From assembly GCF_914767665.1 (NCBI RefSeq), contig NC_059502.1, forward strand, positions 28,414,812-28,478,811: 64,000 nt of DNA, read 5' to 3'. Positions 45,254 to 57,986 of this stretch are shown in pieces (the stretch's first letter is position 1; the number at the start of each line of letters is the position of its first letter). The notes beneath the pieces were generated by a model. It saw nothing but the letters and a program-made list of their open reading frames with translations, had not been told where the DNA came from and searched no databases. This stretch comes from Harmonia axyridis (lineage: Eukaryota; Arthropoda; Insecta; Coleoptera; Coccinellidae). The position numbers were made by a program, and so were the translations under genes.

Positions 45254-46283
45254 CGGGAAAATGTAGGAAATCTCTCGGATTCAGATAGAACATAAAAAAA
45301 TAAAATGACATGTTCCATTTTAGTGGAATAAATTTGATATGATGAACAGTAGTAAGGACCCCTTAAAATACTGCCCTTAAATTTAAATTAGCTCTTTTAG
45401 TTTACCAGGGACAGACAAGGTTGTACATTTTAATGCTTACATTTCCAAACCGTTATGAAAAGGAGTAGAAAAAATCAAATTTGGATAGTTTGAACATTAA
45501 GCTAAAAAAAAGGTACTCTTGTTTATCGTCGATAAAATGAATCGTTTTTGATGTTTTGAAATCAAAATAAGAAAGGAATTAATTTTTTTATTTCTATTAA
45601 AAAGAACCATGAACTTTTCAAAAACTTTGAAATATAAAATAATAAATATCACTTCTTGCAAGCTTTAAGAGAGTACATTTCTAAAAAATAATGCCAATAG
45701 ACCTTGAGGTCGCAGTGGACTGTCTTACTAACTACAAACTATAACGTGCTTTTCTGTGCCAAAACTGCATAGTTAAGAATCTTTATAAATTTGTCAGATT
45801 CAATAACATAAACTAGAAATTTTTTGTTCCTTAAATAACTTTCGTATCGAAATAGAATTCATGGTTCTTTTTCATAGAATAAAAAAAATAATTCCTTTAT
45901 TTTGTTTTCCGAAAACGGTTCATTTTATCGACGATAAACAAGAGTACCTTTTTTTCGGCTTAATGTTCAAGCTATCCAAATTTGTTTTTTCTATTCCTTA
46001 TCATACAGTGTCTATTCCTTATCATACAGTGTGTTGAAAAGGTAAGCATTAAAATGCACAACCTAGTCCGCCCCTGGTACTTCTTTACTACTGTTCATCA
46101 TATAAAATTCCTTTAAATTATATCAAGTATTTAGAAATTTATTCCACTTAAATGGATTTCCAGTAACGTCTTTTAGGAGGCCGTATCTGCGTAGGGAGGG
46201 CCTATAGGAAAAAAAAATATGGGAACTTGTCATCTTTTTTTTATGTTTTATCTGAATCCGAGAGATTTTCCACATTTTCCCGG
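45254..46283. repeat. about 1-kb inverted repeat (foldback) element
   Basis: The left arm 45254-45613 and the right arm 45857-46283 are reverse complements with small indels around a 243-bp centre. Paired blocks include AATCTCTCGGATTCAGATA, GTGGAATAAATTT, ATATGATGAACAGTAGTAA, ATTTTAATGCTTAC, GGTACTCTTGTTTATCGTCG and AAAAAGAACCATGAA with their complements. The right arm is longer, partly because a 21-bp segment starting TCTATTCCTTATCATACAGT is exactly duplicated (45990-46010, 46011-46031). No coding sequence. Confidence 0.9.
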
Positions 46284-48273
46284 CAGCCTGTATATGTATA
46301 CCATAGAATTTTGAATTGCCATGGAATTGACAGGCGTGACAATTGTATTTGTAATTCAATTGATCTGACATTTGAAAGGTAAACGAAGAAGTAAGTATGG
46401 TTATGTCAGTCAGTCTCATTCTATTTCAATTTTGTGGCTTGAATCAAAGAAGAAACAGTATTTATATCCGTACGTGCAAAAGCACTGAATCATTTTTAAG
46501 AAAGAGTAAACGACTTTATTTCAAAATGAAATGATTTTTCAATGTCCTTTTTCTGATCAAATCCAGTTCTTAATTCGACATATGGTTTTTTTTCATGAAA
46601 AAGTTATTTCAATTGAAGTGTGCTCGATGAATAAAGGAGCTGTTTCGAAAAGTGTTCCTTGAAATTGTGATAGTTTTTACAACTAAACTTATGTTGATGA
46701 TTACGAATCATAAATTAGGAAATTTAATCTTTTTATACACAATCAATTTTAATATTGAAAAACCCCATTTTTCATACTCTCACTCTCTCACTCACTTCAT
46801 ACTTATTGGTTATTGGTATCAACACTATTAATTTAAAAATTCAGTTTCCATTTGAACGTGGAACCTATTTAAAATATCAAACGATTAAATTTAACTCGCG
46901 CCACATTTGCGATGAATAAATTCCATTTTAATGACATGATATCCTCCTACAAATGACAACCGTCAATTGAAATGAACACTTTCCGCGTTCTAGTAAACAG
47001 TTTATTTACTGCCAATTTCGAAAGTCCCACCAGAATTACCTGAGAACATATTTCACAACATTCCGAAGAAAGTCGAATAATTTACGATGTCTAATAGCAT
47101 TTTTGAGAAAGTGAACGAATAATAAAGTCCCATATTTGTGTCCCAAATAACTGAATTTTATGGGGTAGTTACAGTATCGGTACTTTTTGATACTAGTGCC
47201 CCTTGTCCCTTATGTGCCGATGAGGGGTGATTGGACATTTCGACTTGGACAGTTAGATTTTATTGGGGTGGAGTAGACATTTTCGGAAGTTGTTATTTTA
47301 TTGCTCCTTCTGACTTTTTGTCGGATGACGCTGTGAAAGCATGGGAAAAAAGTTTGAGAAACCGGTAAATTTTCATCTTGATTGTGATTTTTTCAATATA
47401 AGACGCTGAATATTTCCCACGAACTTGATTTTCAACATAACAACATCCCAATAGATCTAATCAGACAAACGTATATCCTACGTCAATTCAATTCCAGAAC
47501 AAAAAGTAAGAATGAATTAGAAAAGCGGTAATATTAAACCTCTCAATTTTTTTTATTTGAAAATTAATATTTGTATTTTTTGAAAAAATATATTTACGTC
47601 AACAATAAATACGCTGCAGTGATCTCTTTTGTATCTTTTATCGACTGAAATCGGTTATCCCGAAGAGTCGGTAGAATCCTTATTTAAAAATTACGTTGGT
47701 TTTTTGATAAGAATTATTGTACTCAGAAATAGTGTCGGTTCCTGAGCGCAGAAGAACTAAGGGTTCTTTGACACTGACAGATCACTTTTCATTATAAAAT
47801 TAGTTGAGGCTGTATCTAAAAGCTTTTGCACCTACAGAGTTAGTTTTGTCTCTCAAATTGTAGTAAATTGGGTCTTCTTCAAAGAAGTTTTACGCATGAA
47901 TGAACGGGCGTTCAGAAGCTAATCATTTTATATAATGTTTTATTTGAAGCGTTCTTTTGGAGGTGAGTCCACTTGCCTTTGAAAAAAAAATAATAAAAAA
48001 TGTATGAAAAATTTATAATTCCTCCAATTGTGCCATAATTTCCCGATACTTATTTGACATAATTGAAATAGGATAGTTTGTATGAAATTCGTTTGTGTTA
48101 TGAATGAGCTTCTCTCTATTATTTTGACAAGCATTATTCTTCCAATTATGAGTAATAATTATAAAACCCATAATAATCAAAATAATTTCAATACCTTCCA
48201 ACAGAAAAGTTAAATTCCAATGGAATATGAAAATTTCTCTATTGGATGGCTATTGAATTGTCAAGTGAGAATG
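46284..48273. other. no gene seen
   Basis: AT-rich spacer, partly slightly more GC near 47160-47340, with no recognised feature. Confidence 0.5.
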
Positions 48274-48610
48274 AAATAAGCCTGTAAAAATACACCAAAT
48301 AAATACGAAAGTTTTCAGGCGGTTAATCTTCGTCGAAAATTAAAAGGATATTTCATGTAAAAAAACCCCGCAGACTCTAAAAAAAAATTTCCTGGAATTG
48401 GTGATAAATTGAAAACATGGCAATTTTTGAGCGCGTTTTACAGATAAAAAAGGACCTGTGAATATTTTTATAAATTTATAAAATAAGTCTGTAAAAATAT
48501 ACCAAATAAGTACAAAAGTTTTTAGGCGGTTAATCTTTGTCGAAAATTAAAAGGCGCGCAGGCCCTAAAAAATTTTTTTCCTTAAATTGGCGATAAAGGC
48601 AATAAAGATG
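48274..48610. repeat. 207-bp tandem duplication
   Basis: Blocks starting AAATAAGCCTGTAAAAATAC at 48274 and AAATAAGTCTGTAAAAATAT at 48481 both continue through AGGCGGTTAATCTT, GTCGAAAATTAAAAGG and an AAATTGG-GATAAA stretch. The second copy is shorter. Confidence 0.8.
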
Positions 48611-49320
48611 AAAAAATTCCAATGAATATTTTCATAAACTTGTTGTGATATTTCAGAGGGACGAAAGAAACATACTCTATTTTCAACAGAACCATCTAAC
48701 GAAATATAATTTCTCAAAAATATTTTTTCAAAATAAGGAATCATTGCAAATTTTCTCAACTGTTTTGTTGGGTCCGTGAAAAAAATGTTCCCTGATAAAA
48801 ATAAATATATATTGCACGAACGGATATTCTGTAAATGGAATCGAAAAAATCATGTAAGTGACTGCCACCTTTTTTATTGGTAGAGCATGATGGCAATTCT
48901 TTCAACTCTTTAGCAATTTTAGGAAAAAGTAGTTGGAAGCGTTTGAATTTCCAGAAGGATAAAAAATAAGGATTTTCTCGCTAAAAACTTCCGCACTCAT
49001 TTGGTAACACCTTATAAATATACTTAATGTTTTATGCTACAAAAACTTGAAAAATGTTTCCCTTATATTCCTTATACCTACTCTAAATTTGACTTCTTTC
49101 GGTTTTATACATAATTCAACTAATCGATAAAATTTCTTGAATGAACTTTCTGAGGAAATCCTCAAAGAAGTTCTCATTCAATGAACTAGTTTAGTGATGT
49201 TGATAATACTATATTCGACACGATAGAATTAAAATATAGAGCAAAACTGATAAATCAGTGAAAAAATTTTGAAAATCCATCAATAAATGACTGAGAAATA
49301 GATTATTTAAATTTACGTAT
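48611..49320. other. no gene seen
   Basis: AT-rich sequence without recognised features; the small minus frame at 48565-48759 overlaps the tandem repeat and is not supported. Confidence 0.5.
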
Positions 49321-49339
49321 TTTAGCGCGGAACGTCTTT

Positions 49340-49935
49340 GGTCTCCGACTCGTCTGTGACGTCACGCCACTTGCCTGTGATCGCTACACCATAAATTACG
49401 TTTTAATACTTAGCCGCGCCAAGGCTCTCGCGCCGTTTGTAGTTGTACAGTGTAGTTTTAACTCGAGTTTTGTTTTTATGTCACCATAATGGAAGAAGGC
49501 TTCGTGAAAGGACAAAGTGACAATTTGCCTAAAATAGATATATTCGCAGTGATGGAGTTTTTTTCTTCAAATCCATCTTATGTCAGTGCAGAAATAAAAG
49601 GAGTTAAACTTTTCAAGTAAGTATCTACTTTTGAGTTTGCTTCATCATGGTTCAACTTATAACGATGATTTATTTAAAAAACGTTTCATAAACAGTTTGT
49701 AGTTGAGTACTGGTTGTTGAAGTCTATCAATGGCAAAACATATTTATGTGATGAGTAAAAAGTAAAAAGAGAAAATAGTAATTTATATGTATGTATATAG
49801 TTAGTTATTTCAGCCATCGTGTAACGAACAAAATAAAAAACACGACACGAACGGCACAAGTGATTGTACACCAATGAATTCGTAAGCACTCTGCGAATAC
49901 CAGTCGTCTAGTGTGTGACGTCACGCCACTTACAC
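49340..49935 (+). mobile_element. transposon fragment carrying a first exon
   Basis: An exact 17-bp direct repeat, GTGACGTCACGCCACTT, occurs at 49356-49372 and 49915-49931, preceded on both sides by CGTCT. Between them is a GC-richer promoter-like stretch (49400-49440), the exon described at 49489-49616 and about 300 bp of intron-like sequence. Direct rather than inverted repeats could mean a rearranged or partly deleted element, or two nested copies. Confidence 0.55.
49489..49616 (+). pseudogene. first exon of a transposon-associated YqaJ/SWIM-type protein (probable)
   Basis: ATG at 49489 opens 42 codons beginning MEEGFVKGQSDNLPKIDIF and continuing with a FFSSNPSY block, followed immediately by a canonical donor GTAAGT (49617-49622). 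The same opening is familiar to me from multi-copy insect proteins with a SWIM zinc finger and a YqaJ-like recombinase/exonuclease domain, repeatedly annotated as separate genes in beetle and aphid genomes. That assignment is from memory of the family. No second exon with the SWIM or YqaJ motifs was found downstream, so this copy is truncated. Without splicing, the frame stops at TAA (49618-49620). Confidence 0.6.
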
Positions 49936-51305
49936 GTACTATGAAATTATTCTTCCAAGCGCAACTTCAAAGTCCCATAACTTTTTCATTTCTAGAGATA
50001 TTTCAATGATTCTTCCACATTTTTGTTTCATTTTACTTAAATTTGTAGAATTGATCCTAAACAAAAAAATTAAAACTAGTCCATTCGAATAGATGATCGT
50101 TTTTTGAAATATATAACATAACTTATGGTAAGCTTGGTGCGAAATGACATAATTTTTTAGTCGATATCAATTCGCATGTTCACTAATCTATCGAAAATAT
50201 TCAATGAACTTCAAAGCGAAAAGAATCAATCATCTGTTTCTGTATCTGTTTCTCATCTCTATCGGTTGAAAATTCTTTCAGAGTACTGATTAATTCAGTG
50301 GAGCTTGACATCTTGCGTTATATATGCAAGATGAAGTGTTTCTGGTTATTGTTCATGTATATAAACATTTTGGTTCATCACTTCTAAAAATAAACCTTCA
50401 TAATCATTGTTGATGTGAAAATATTCCAATTCCTCAAAAATTTCCACAGTTAAATGTTGGTTATAGTAGAGCATCTCACAAAAAAGTTTCATACAAACAT
50501 TCATTATTCTACTTATTTCAATTATATCTACATAAGCATCTCAAAATTTTGAAAATGTTCAATATACATTATCCTGTCATCATTTTTGATATTTATATTG
50601 ATTCTGTCTGATTAAATTGAACATTATTATTACAAAAACATAGTGCTTTTATTTTTATTAGCTTGCTGAATGCGAAAAAAAATAGTAGTTTTTGAATGGT
50701 GAAAGCGAAATTGGAATATTATCATGAAAAAAATTGCTTGGTATATTTCCTCTATATTGAGCCTTTCTGTGCTGAGATATTCGCTTTGTATAAATAGGGG
50801 AATATATTGAACACACACACACGATAAACGCTAACAAGTAAATATTTACAGAGTTAACATATTGTCGGAAGGGAGTTTCGAGATTATGGATATTTATCAA
50901 AGGAACTTGAAATGAAAATTTCGCCAAACGAGGAAGGATGTATGAAATATTTATTATTGACATGCGGAATTTCTGTATTCGCAAAAATAAGAATTTGAAT
51001 CGTTTTGCTCGTTGATAGAATTTCGCATCATTATGATTTTCACAATTTTTTTTCACAGCATCTCAAATGTCTCTACCTGATTGAAAGTTGATAGTCCATA
51101 ATCAATTGCTCTCTGAATTAAAAAAAAAAAACTTTGTTGATTATCATGAAAGCAGCAAAATCTACTTGTTTTCCCCCATTAACAGATATCACATTCCTTT
51201 AGATCTTCGAAATGCCTTAAAATGCAGCAGATTGTGACCTGATATAATCATTTTATGGAGGAAGAGACTAATAAAAAAAGCTTCATAATCGGTAGGTATG
51301 TAATA
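49936..51305. other. no gene seen
   Basis: AT-rich; a short AC microsatellite lies near 50811-50821. The 132-codon minus frame at 50658-51056 has no recognisable domain, and its composition is like its surroundings. Confidence 0.45.
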
Positions 51306-52115
51306 CAGGGTGGTCTAGATTTTCGTATAACTTTGGTATCGGATATAACAACTTCTTTAATAAAAAAAGTGTTTATAAATATACATATATCCTAACAAGC
51401 TTCGTTTTCGAGATACAAAGTGTTATAATTTGAAAAAAAACAGTTGTTCACTTATAACTCTAGTATAAATACATTCATTGTTTTTAGGTTTTGAAGTCTT
51501 GATTATATAATGTTTCGAATTAGCTAAGTGCCTCCTGCCAAAATTATCCAGTGGCATAGATATATAGGCTGCAATAATCGTTTTCTTATTGAAAACTTTT
51601 TTTTGAAAAAGTTGTTTAATTTTTGAAACCAACAGAGCTTGTACTATTTCTATGGAGAAAATCGAGTTCAAAGCAAATACGATCCACAAACATCTACAAA
51701 AATTAAATTTCATATTTTCCCATTTAATTTGTGATGAATGGAAGTACAAAAATTGATGTAGTATATTGAAACGCTTTCAGATGGCATTTAATTGAACATT
51801 TCTGAAAGATACTCGAACCAAAAATTTTGGTGAATATTTTTATTGTTTAAGAGTCTGATGAATTTTCTTCCTGAAATGTTCAATTGAAAGCGTTATGATA
51901 CACTACGCAAACTTTTATATTTTCATTTATGACTAATCGTAGTACGAAGAACAGGGGTTGAAAGTAGTGAAGAAATTGAGTACAAGAGCTGCATAAATGT
52001 GTACATTGAGATATATTTTTCAATTTTTTTCTCAAAAATGTTCTTTACCAACTCATTATACATGTATACAGGAACTTTTTTATGAGAAGAGTTGCACTAA
52101 ATATGGAACACCCTA
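51306..52115. repeat. possible CAGGGTG-ended element with internal inverted repeat
   Basis: TA-CAGGGTGGTC at 51306 and GGAACACCCTA-TA ending at 52115 are candidate termini, but the inner TIR similarity is poor. The early part shares the GCTTCGTTTTCGAGATACAA motif with MITE family A. Inside, about 51738-51797 and 51874-51919 are inverted copies (GTAGT, ACGCTTTCA, AATTGAACATTTC blocks). It may be two nested elements. Confidence 0.45.
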
Positions 52116-52899
52116 TACAATTTCAATTCTCATTTATTTGTAATTTTATTTTATAGAAACACGATGATTAAATGAGGAATACCTATGTAATAAGGAATAT
52201 GAGATGACTGTAATATTGCATTATGAACCTAAACAACCTCTAAATACACTAAATAATTCTTTCTCACAAAAATTAAGTATAAAAAGGATATGTGATTTCA
52301 CTTCGTAGAAAAACCCTATTTATTCCCATCATTACTTATGCTCGAGCTCTGCAGACCACACGCAATTTTAATTGCTTATAATTCAAGACATATTACATAC
52401 AAGTAACGAATAAGTAATCAATTTCAGGCTGGCTATGTTCGCTGTCACGTTTATTAATTAGTTTTTCAAGTTTCGCAAGTTAGTAGCTCCAAAACGCAAA
52501 CACAACATATTCGAAAATCACGATTATACTTCTTCATAATAATAAGTAATTACAGTTATTACAAAAAATTTCAACAATTGCACGAACACCAAAATTCTCA
52601 ACTATACATTTCAATTATCATGGTTTTCGTGAACGGAAGAACAATACGAAATTTTGAATGGAATTATTTTAATTTATGCAAATCAAATAACAAAAGAAGT
52701 TTTTATTTCAAACTGATTTTCACTTTAATTCAGGAGATTTATAAAAAAACAACGTAAAGTTGATATTATGATGATTTATTATGTCATTCTTTCACATAAA
52801 ATATCTGAAATGAAGGAAAAAAGCTTCCTCTTGCTTTACTCAAGTTTTTTCCTGACAGAACATTATTTTCGGTCTTTAACATTATCTATATTGCATACG
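52116..52899. other. no gene seen
   Basis: AT-rich spacer, nothing recognised. Confidence 0.5.
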
Positions 52900-53400
52900 C
52901 GACCATATATTCAAAATTGTAGCTGATTTTTTTATGGGACAATTTTTGTATACGAACCGACAAAATCGCGTGAAATTCCAAGCTGATAACTTTATAAGAA
53001 CCATAAAAAAACATTTCAAGAATCTCGCCGATTTTTGTGACATGACCAGAATCATAGAAAATTCAAGAAAAATATTGGAAAAGAAGTAGGTAGCCAATAT
53101 TGTCGTGATAAATCATTTTACGTATGTTTAATATAGAATAAACATTTAGAGAAATAACCATTTAAAGATGTCAAATTTCGTCTTGATAGCATCATCAGAA
53201 CCATAGAAAACTAAAACAGGATATAGCGAAACAAATTATCTAATAATAACAAATCCGACCAACTTGAGATTTTGCAAGTATGTATATCTATAAAACAACA
53301 ATTTTGAGATTTTTGCTCATTTTCGTATTGATCGTGACATAAGGATCATAAAAAAAAAATTTCAGTATAATACCGAAAAAATATTCTGACAAGAATTAAA
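52900..53400. repeat. degenerate short repeats
   Basis: A loose motif, AGAACCATAGAAAA or ATCATAAAAAAA, recurs near 52997, 53048, 53208 and 53345, each preceded by a CGTCTTGATAG-, GTGACAT- or similar phrase. It looks like the remains of an old tandem array; unit borders cannot be fixed by eye. Confidence 0.35.
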
Positions 53401-53606
53401 GAGCTTTTGAGCGCTCGTTTATAAGTTTTTTTGTGTTTTGTCGAATTTCAAATGAATGATTTTGTTGAGTTCGTTCGAAATTTTGTGTTGCAAATAATGG
53501 CAGAAAGCCATTGGAGAACCTGATCTATCAAAAACCAGAGCATATTAATGATATAAAATTTTTTAAAGCGGTAGTGCGGCAGTGTTCAGAGATTTATCAC
53601 GTTCTT

Positions 53607-53980
53607 GAGTTGATACTATGAAAAGCACTGTTGTTTGGTTTTGTTACATTTGGTCAATTATACAGTGTGTCCGAACTACTTACAATTTTTTAAGTTCAAT
53701 TATTCGAAAATGGTTACAAATCGATTTAACGATCTACAATCAAATGAAAAGATTTTTTTTTTAATCTATAAGTCAAGGATTATCACGGTATGAATCTGAA
53801 ATATAATTTTCGATTTCTTTCGAAAGGAACCCTTCGTATATTTTTTGACTGTAGATCGCTAAGGCGATTTGCAACCATTTTCGGATAATTAAACTTGAAA
53901 CTTGAACTGGGATACACTGTATAATTGACCAAATATAACAAAACACCGAAAGACAATGCTTTTAATAGTATCTCATATTA
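53607..53980. mobile_element. palindromic MITE
   Basis: The core 53663-53919 is flanked by TA and starts CAGTGTGTCCGAACT, with its complement CAGTGTATCCCAGTT at the right end. The arms stay complementary almost to the centre (AAAATGGTTACAAATCG against AAAATGGTTGCAAATCG; CGATCTACA). Complementarity also runs outward for about 55 bp beyond the TA on each side (GGTTTTGTTACATTTGGTCA against GTGTTTTGTTATATTTGGTC, and GATACTAT-AAAAGCA). No coding sequence. Confidence 0.85.
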
Positions 53981-56900
53981 ATTACTGTTCTTGAATACTC
54001 AGAAAATAGATGATTATCCAGGATAACAAATGAATTTTCAAGGGCCTCTAGCATCAAAACTAGCCTATAGAAAAACTTTTGCCTTTTGAACTTCTTGTAT
54101 GGAATGACTACAACAATTCAAAAATTCAGCCAATTTGACAGTAGGCCGCTTTCTCTAATAAAGTGTGCGGTATCCTTTATCAAAAATTATCCTTGAGATA
54201 AAGAAAATGATAACCTCATTCTCAATGAATCACAAACAACATATAATGAACAGAAAAAAACTTTTTGCATGAAAGGAAATATTATGAAGAATGTTAATCT
54301 TGAAATCCAGGTGGGTTAGATTTGATGAGCTCGTGTGACGTCATCATACATACCTATTATTTTTTCAACACTTTTCGGTTCATCGGTTTCAGAACTAAGA
54401 ACATACATTTCCAGGAAGTTATCCGCTTTTTTGTCCAAACCTGTGGAAGTAAATATTTCTACTTTAATCAACATTTTTTTTTCAGTGATTCATAAAATTA
54501 ATGACAGTACCATGATTGGAAATAAACATAATTGATTCATTATTTTTTATAGCAGGATCAAATTGAAACTCAACAACAATTTCAGAATTTCTTGATAGAA
54601 TAGCGAAAAAGATTAAGTTTTTTCTTCAAATCGAATATGGTGATGAATTTAAAATTGAATCAAATTTGTTTTTAATGCTTTCAATTGTGTAAAACGTAAT
54701 AACGTTTTAAATTTTTGTTTAATCTCGATATGGGCAATGGAAAGTATATTGAAAACTACTCAACTACTTGCAAAGAAACATATTTTGCAGTTAGAACAAA
54801 GGCATCAACAACCAAATATGTTCTCAATTTCATATACTACGCGTAGATTGTTGATAAATCAAGATCTGTTTTATTTTTATTATTCATAATAAATGAAGAT
54901 CTGAACCTTCTAACTATATATTTCTTGTGAACTAACTTAATGTAATAATTAAGAAAAACCGTGGTATGGAGCAACTCATAACAATCATAAACCTATGGAA
55001 TCTTTTGAGGAAAAATGCTCCAACCCATCTGAAATTATTTCAGCTAACTTTTTGAATAAGGAAGAATTCATAAATCGAATGTGTGTATGGAATTTCACGA
55101 AAATATGTTGAAATCTGTTACATCATATTGCCCCTGATAACTGATTTGAAAAGAAGTTAGAAGGCTACAAATATAAGGAATAATTGTATTACGAGATTGT
55201 AGTCCCCAGATCTTAAAGATGAAGTATAATCTAGGAACCCTATTCTCAACAATTTTTTCCATATTCTTTCAAAGTGTATAGATTTCTATAAGTTCTTTGA
55301 ACACTGAAAGTACTATAGGAAACTTCTACCGAAATTTTAATAGCTCGCAGTTTCATCACGTTAATGAAAAAAATTTAAAATATAATTTTTTTTGTGTGCT
55401 TATACCACTCAAACAACTTTACATTTTGCACAAATTTTTATAATTTTCAAATTTGGAGCTGGGAGTAGAGTCGAACGATTATTTTCGACTCTTTGCTGAA
55501 GAATTCGAATGAAAAATCGATTCTGTCCTAGAGATTTAAAATTTTCAAGGTGTGTGCATCAGAAGCCAAATATGTTCCTCGATTAACCCATACTTTTCGT
55601 GAGATTATTTTGAAATTTTTTTATAAAATTTCGATAGGTATCACATAATGTGTGTATGTAGAATTCCTTGATGAAATGATTAATTCGAGAATTGAGTTAT
55701 GTATGTAGTATTCGTAGGAATAATATTAAGCTTTTCTGATGTGATAACTCTTCTAACCACAAATTTGTTTCAATCCTATCGGTTATTTGCAGAAAATGTC
55801 AAGATGTAAGAAGAATAAAGACATTTATTTTCAAAATAATTCGTGAATTGCAATCAGAAGATAATAAACAAATTTGAATGCAGAATAAGTTCTTCATGTC
55901 AAGTCAGACCTGTCCTCGGTTTTCTTTACTTTCCAGATAAGTTTTTACATATCATAAAATTATTCAAGTTCGGACAATTTATTCTCCATAGTCAGTTTTG
56001 TCTTTTTTTTTCATACCTCCAAAACAAATCCCTTCAATCTAGACCCCCGGAAACATTCGACAATCTCCTCATCTCCAAATCACTCATTTGGAGGAACAAG
56101 GAGCAAAACCAGGTCAAACGGGATACAGAAAATTCAGGTCACCTAGTTTCCCAGCCAACAGATATGTATTTACTTCCAAATAACAAATAAACTCCGTTCA
56201 ATTTTATCTTAGCATATCCCCATAACACAGTTGTGTAAAAAACATCTTGCATTATTTATTCTCCCACGTTCTGATGCTGTTGATGCGGCTTAACCTGCTC
56301 TCTTTAAACGTACAGGCAATCGATTATCCCGGTTTATTTTCAGTATTTTCGGCGTATAAGCATGGCCTGAAAGATGCGTAGTATTAAGTAATTGATGGGG
56401 GATCGAGATGCCAGTAATTTTTCAATAGCTTCAAGTGTCTTGTTATCAAAACATTCTGATGCGCACTTCGATCGGTTTAAGTGGAGCGGTTTAAATTTTT
56501 GAAATTTTCCCGAGCAACAAAAACTGGGATAAATTAATTTTGTATGCGCAATTGGAAACGTAAGGTGGCAATTAGCAGCCAAGTGCGAAATAATTTCTAT
56601 ACACACGTTGCGCGGTATTCTCATACAGTGTTTTTCCATCGAAAATATATATGATGTTATTTTTCTTTGAACTTCTTTCTTTTCTAATCACAACTCTATG
56701 TTTAGCGAAAAATTATATCCTAATATTTCTACTACCGAACAGTTAAAATAGTAAAAACCAGTGATTACAAAATGAAAGTTTTTGTCAGACCGACCATATT
56801 TTCAGTTTTACTTTCAATTTTTCTTCATTAAATTGTAAAATCGGGCCCAAAAATGTGCCATTCATTTTTTTCTAGCTCAAAGGGATTTCGAGATCCCCTC

Positions 56901-57471
56901 AGTAGACAATGAATTTGGGACAAATATGTTCCCTGGTTCGAAAGTCATGATAATATTACATTTGTAACTTTTGCCACTGTCCACTTTGAACATCCTATTA
57001 TAACTTGAGAACCAGCGTTGACCAGATTCTTCTAATCCTCTTATAAGACCATAAAGGTTACAGAAAACAAAACTAACATTTGAAATTAACCGGTAACCAT
57101 TTTTTCATACATTCAGGTGCCTGGATCCTTTCATCAAAGTCCGACCATTACAACCTCATATTTCTACGTTTGCGCTTACGCAAATCAAAAAATTCAAAAT
57201 TTTCAAGAAACCAACCCAATGTCAATACCTATACCAAATTTCAACAAAACCTGATGAAGTCCAAGGCTATTTTAAGGATTTGCGTATACCAAGAAATAGA
57301 CACCAAGCGAAGTTATTCAGAATGGTCCAAAATGCATTCATCCCGAAAGTGACCACCTTCTAGCATCGATAGAGCCATATTGAAATATTTCCAATTTAGA
57401 TACTACATCGAATCCAATGAATATCCAATTTATTTCAAACTTTCCATTCCTGCAATAGCGAAGGTGTAGGT
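53981..57471. other. no gene seen
   Basis: AT-rich. Frames at 55843-56190 (+, 115 codons), 56340-56639 (-, 99 codons) and 57080-57352 (+) have no recognisable domain and no supporting signals. Confidence 0.45.
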
Positions 57472-57828
57472 ACCAATGGCTTCCGAGTCTACCAAAGGTA
57501 GAAGGAGGATTTTGATCAATTTTGGGACGACCAAAATATTTGAACTACATGATTTTCTCCTCTTAATTCGACCATCTCATTGTGATTTTGGTCCTGGTCT
57601 GTCTATCTTCATAAGGTTTGTGGCTCCAAATCCTTATAACAGCCAACCAATGACTTCCGAGTCTACCGAAGGTAGAAGGAGGATTTTTGATCATTTTCGC
57701 AATGACCAAAATATTTGAACAACAAATTAAACATTATTTTCTGCTTTCAATTCGACCATCTCATTATGATACTGGTCCGGGTCTGTCTATGTTTGTGAGG
57801 TTTGTGGCCCCAAATCCTTATAACAGCC
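57472..57828. repeat. 174-bp tandem duplication
   Basis: Units start at 57472 (ACCAATGGCTTCCGAGTCTA) and 57646 (ACCAATGACTTCCGAGTCTA). They share GGTAGAAGGAGGATTTT, GACCAAAATATTTGAAC, AATTCGACCATCTCATT, GGTCTGTCTAT and CAAATCCTTATAACAGCC. The frames at 57476-57718 and 57687-57878 are repeat shadows: the same peptide phrases appear twice because the DNA is duplicated. Confidence 0.9.
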
Positions 57829-57986
57829 TAAATTCATCCTATTTTGATGAAATTATATGGATACAAAAAATTGAGTAAACCTGAATTCTCGCTATTTTAA
57901 TGAAAATTGGTATGTATACTCAGGTTAGATCATAAGTATTTTCATAGGAATATCAGTTCTTTCGAATATACCAAGGGGTAACGTAT

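Noticed and set aside
50658..51056. 132-codon minus frame, the longest outside recognised features
   Set aside because: Composition equals the surroundings, no domain or signal peptide pattern, and no splice or promoter context.
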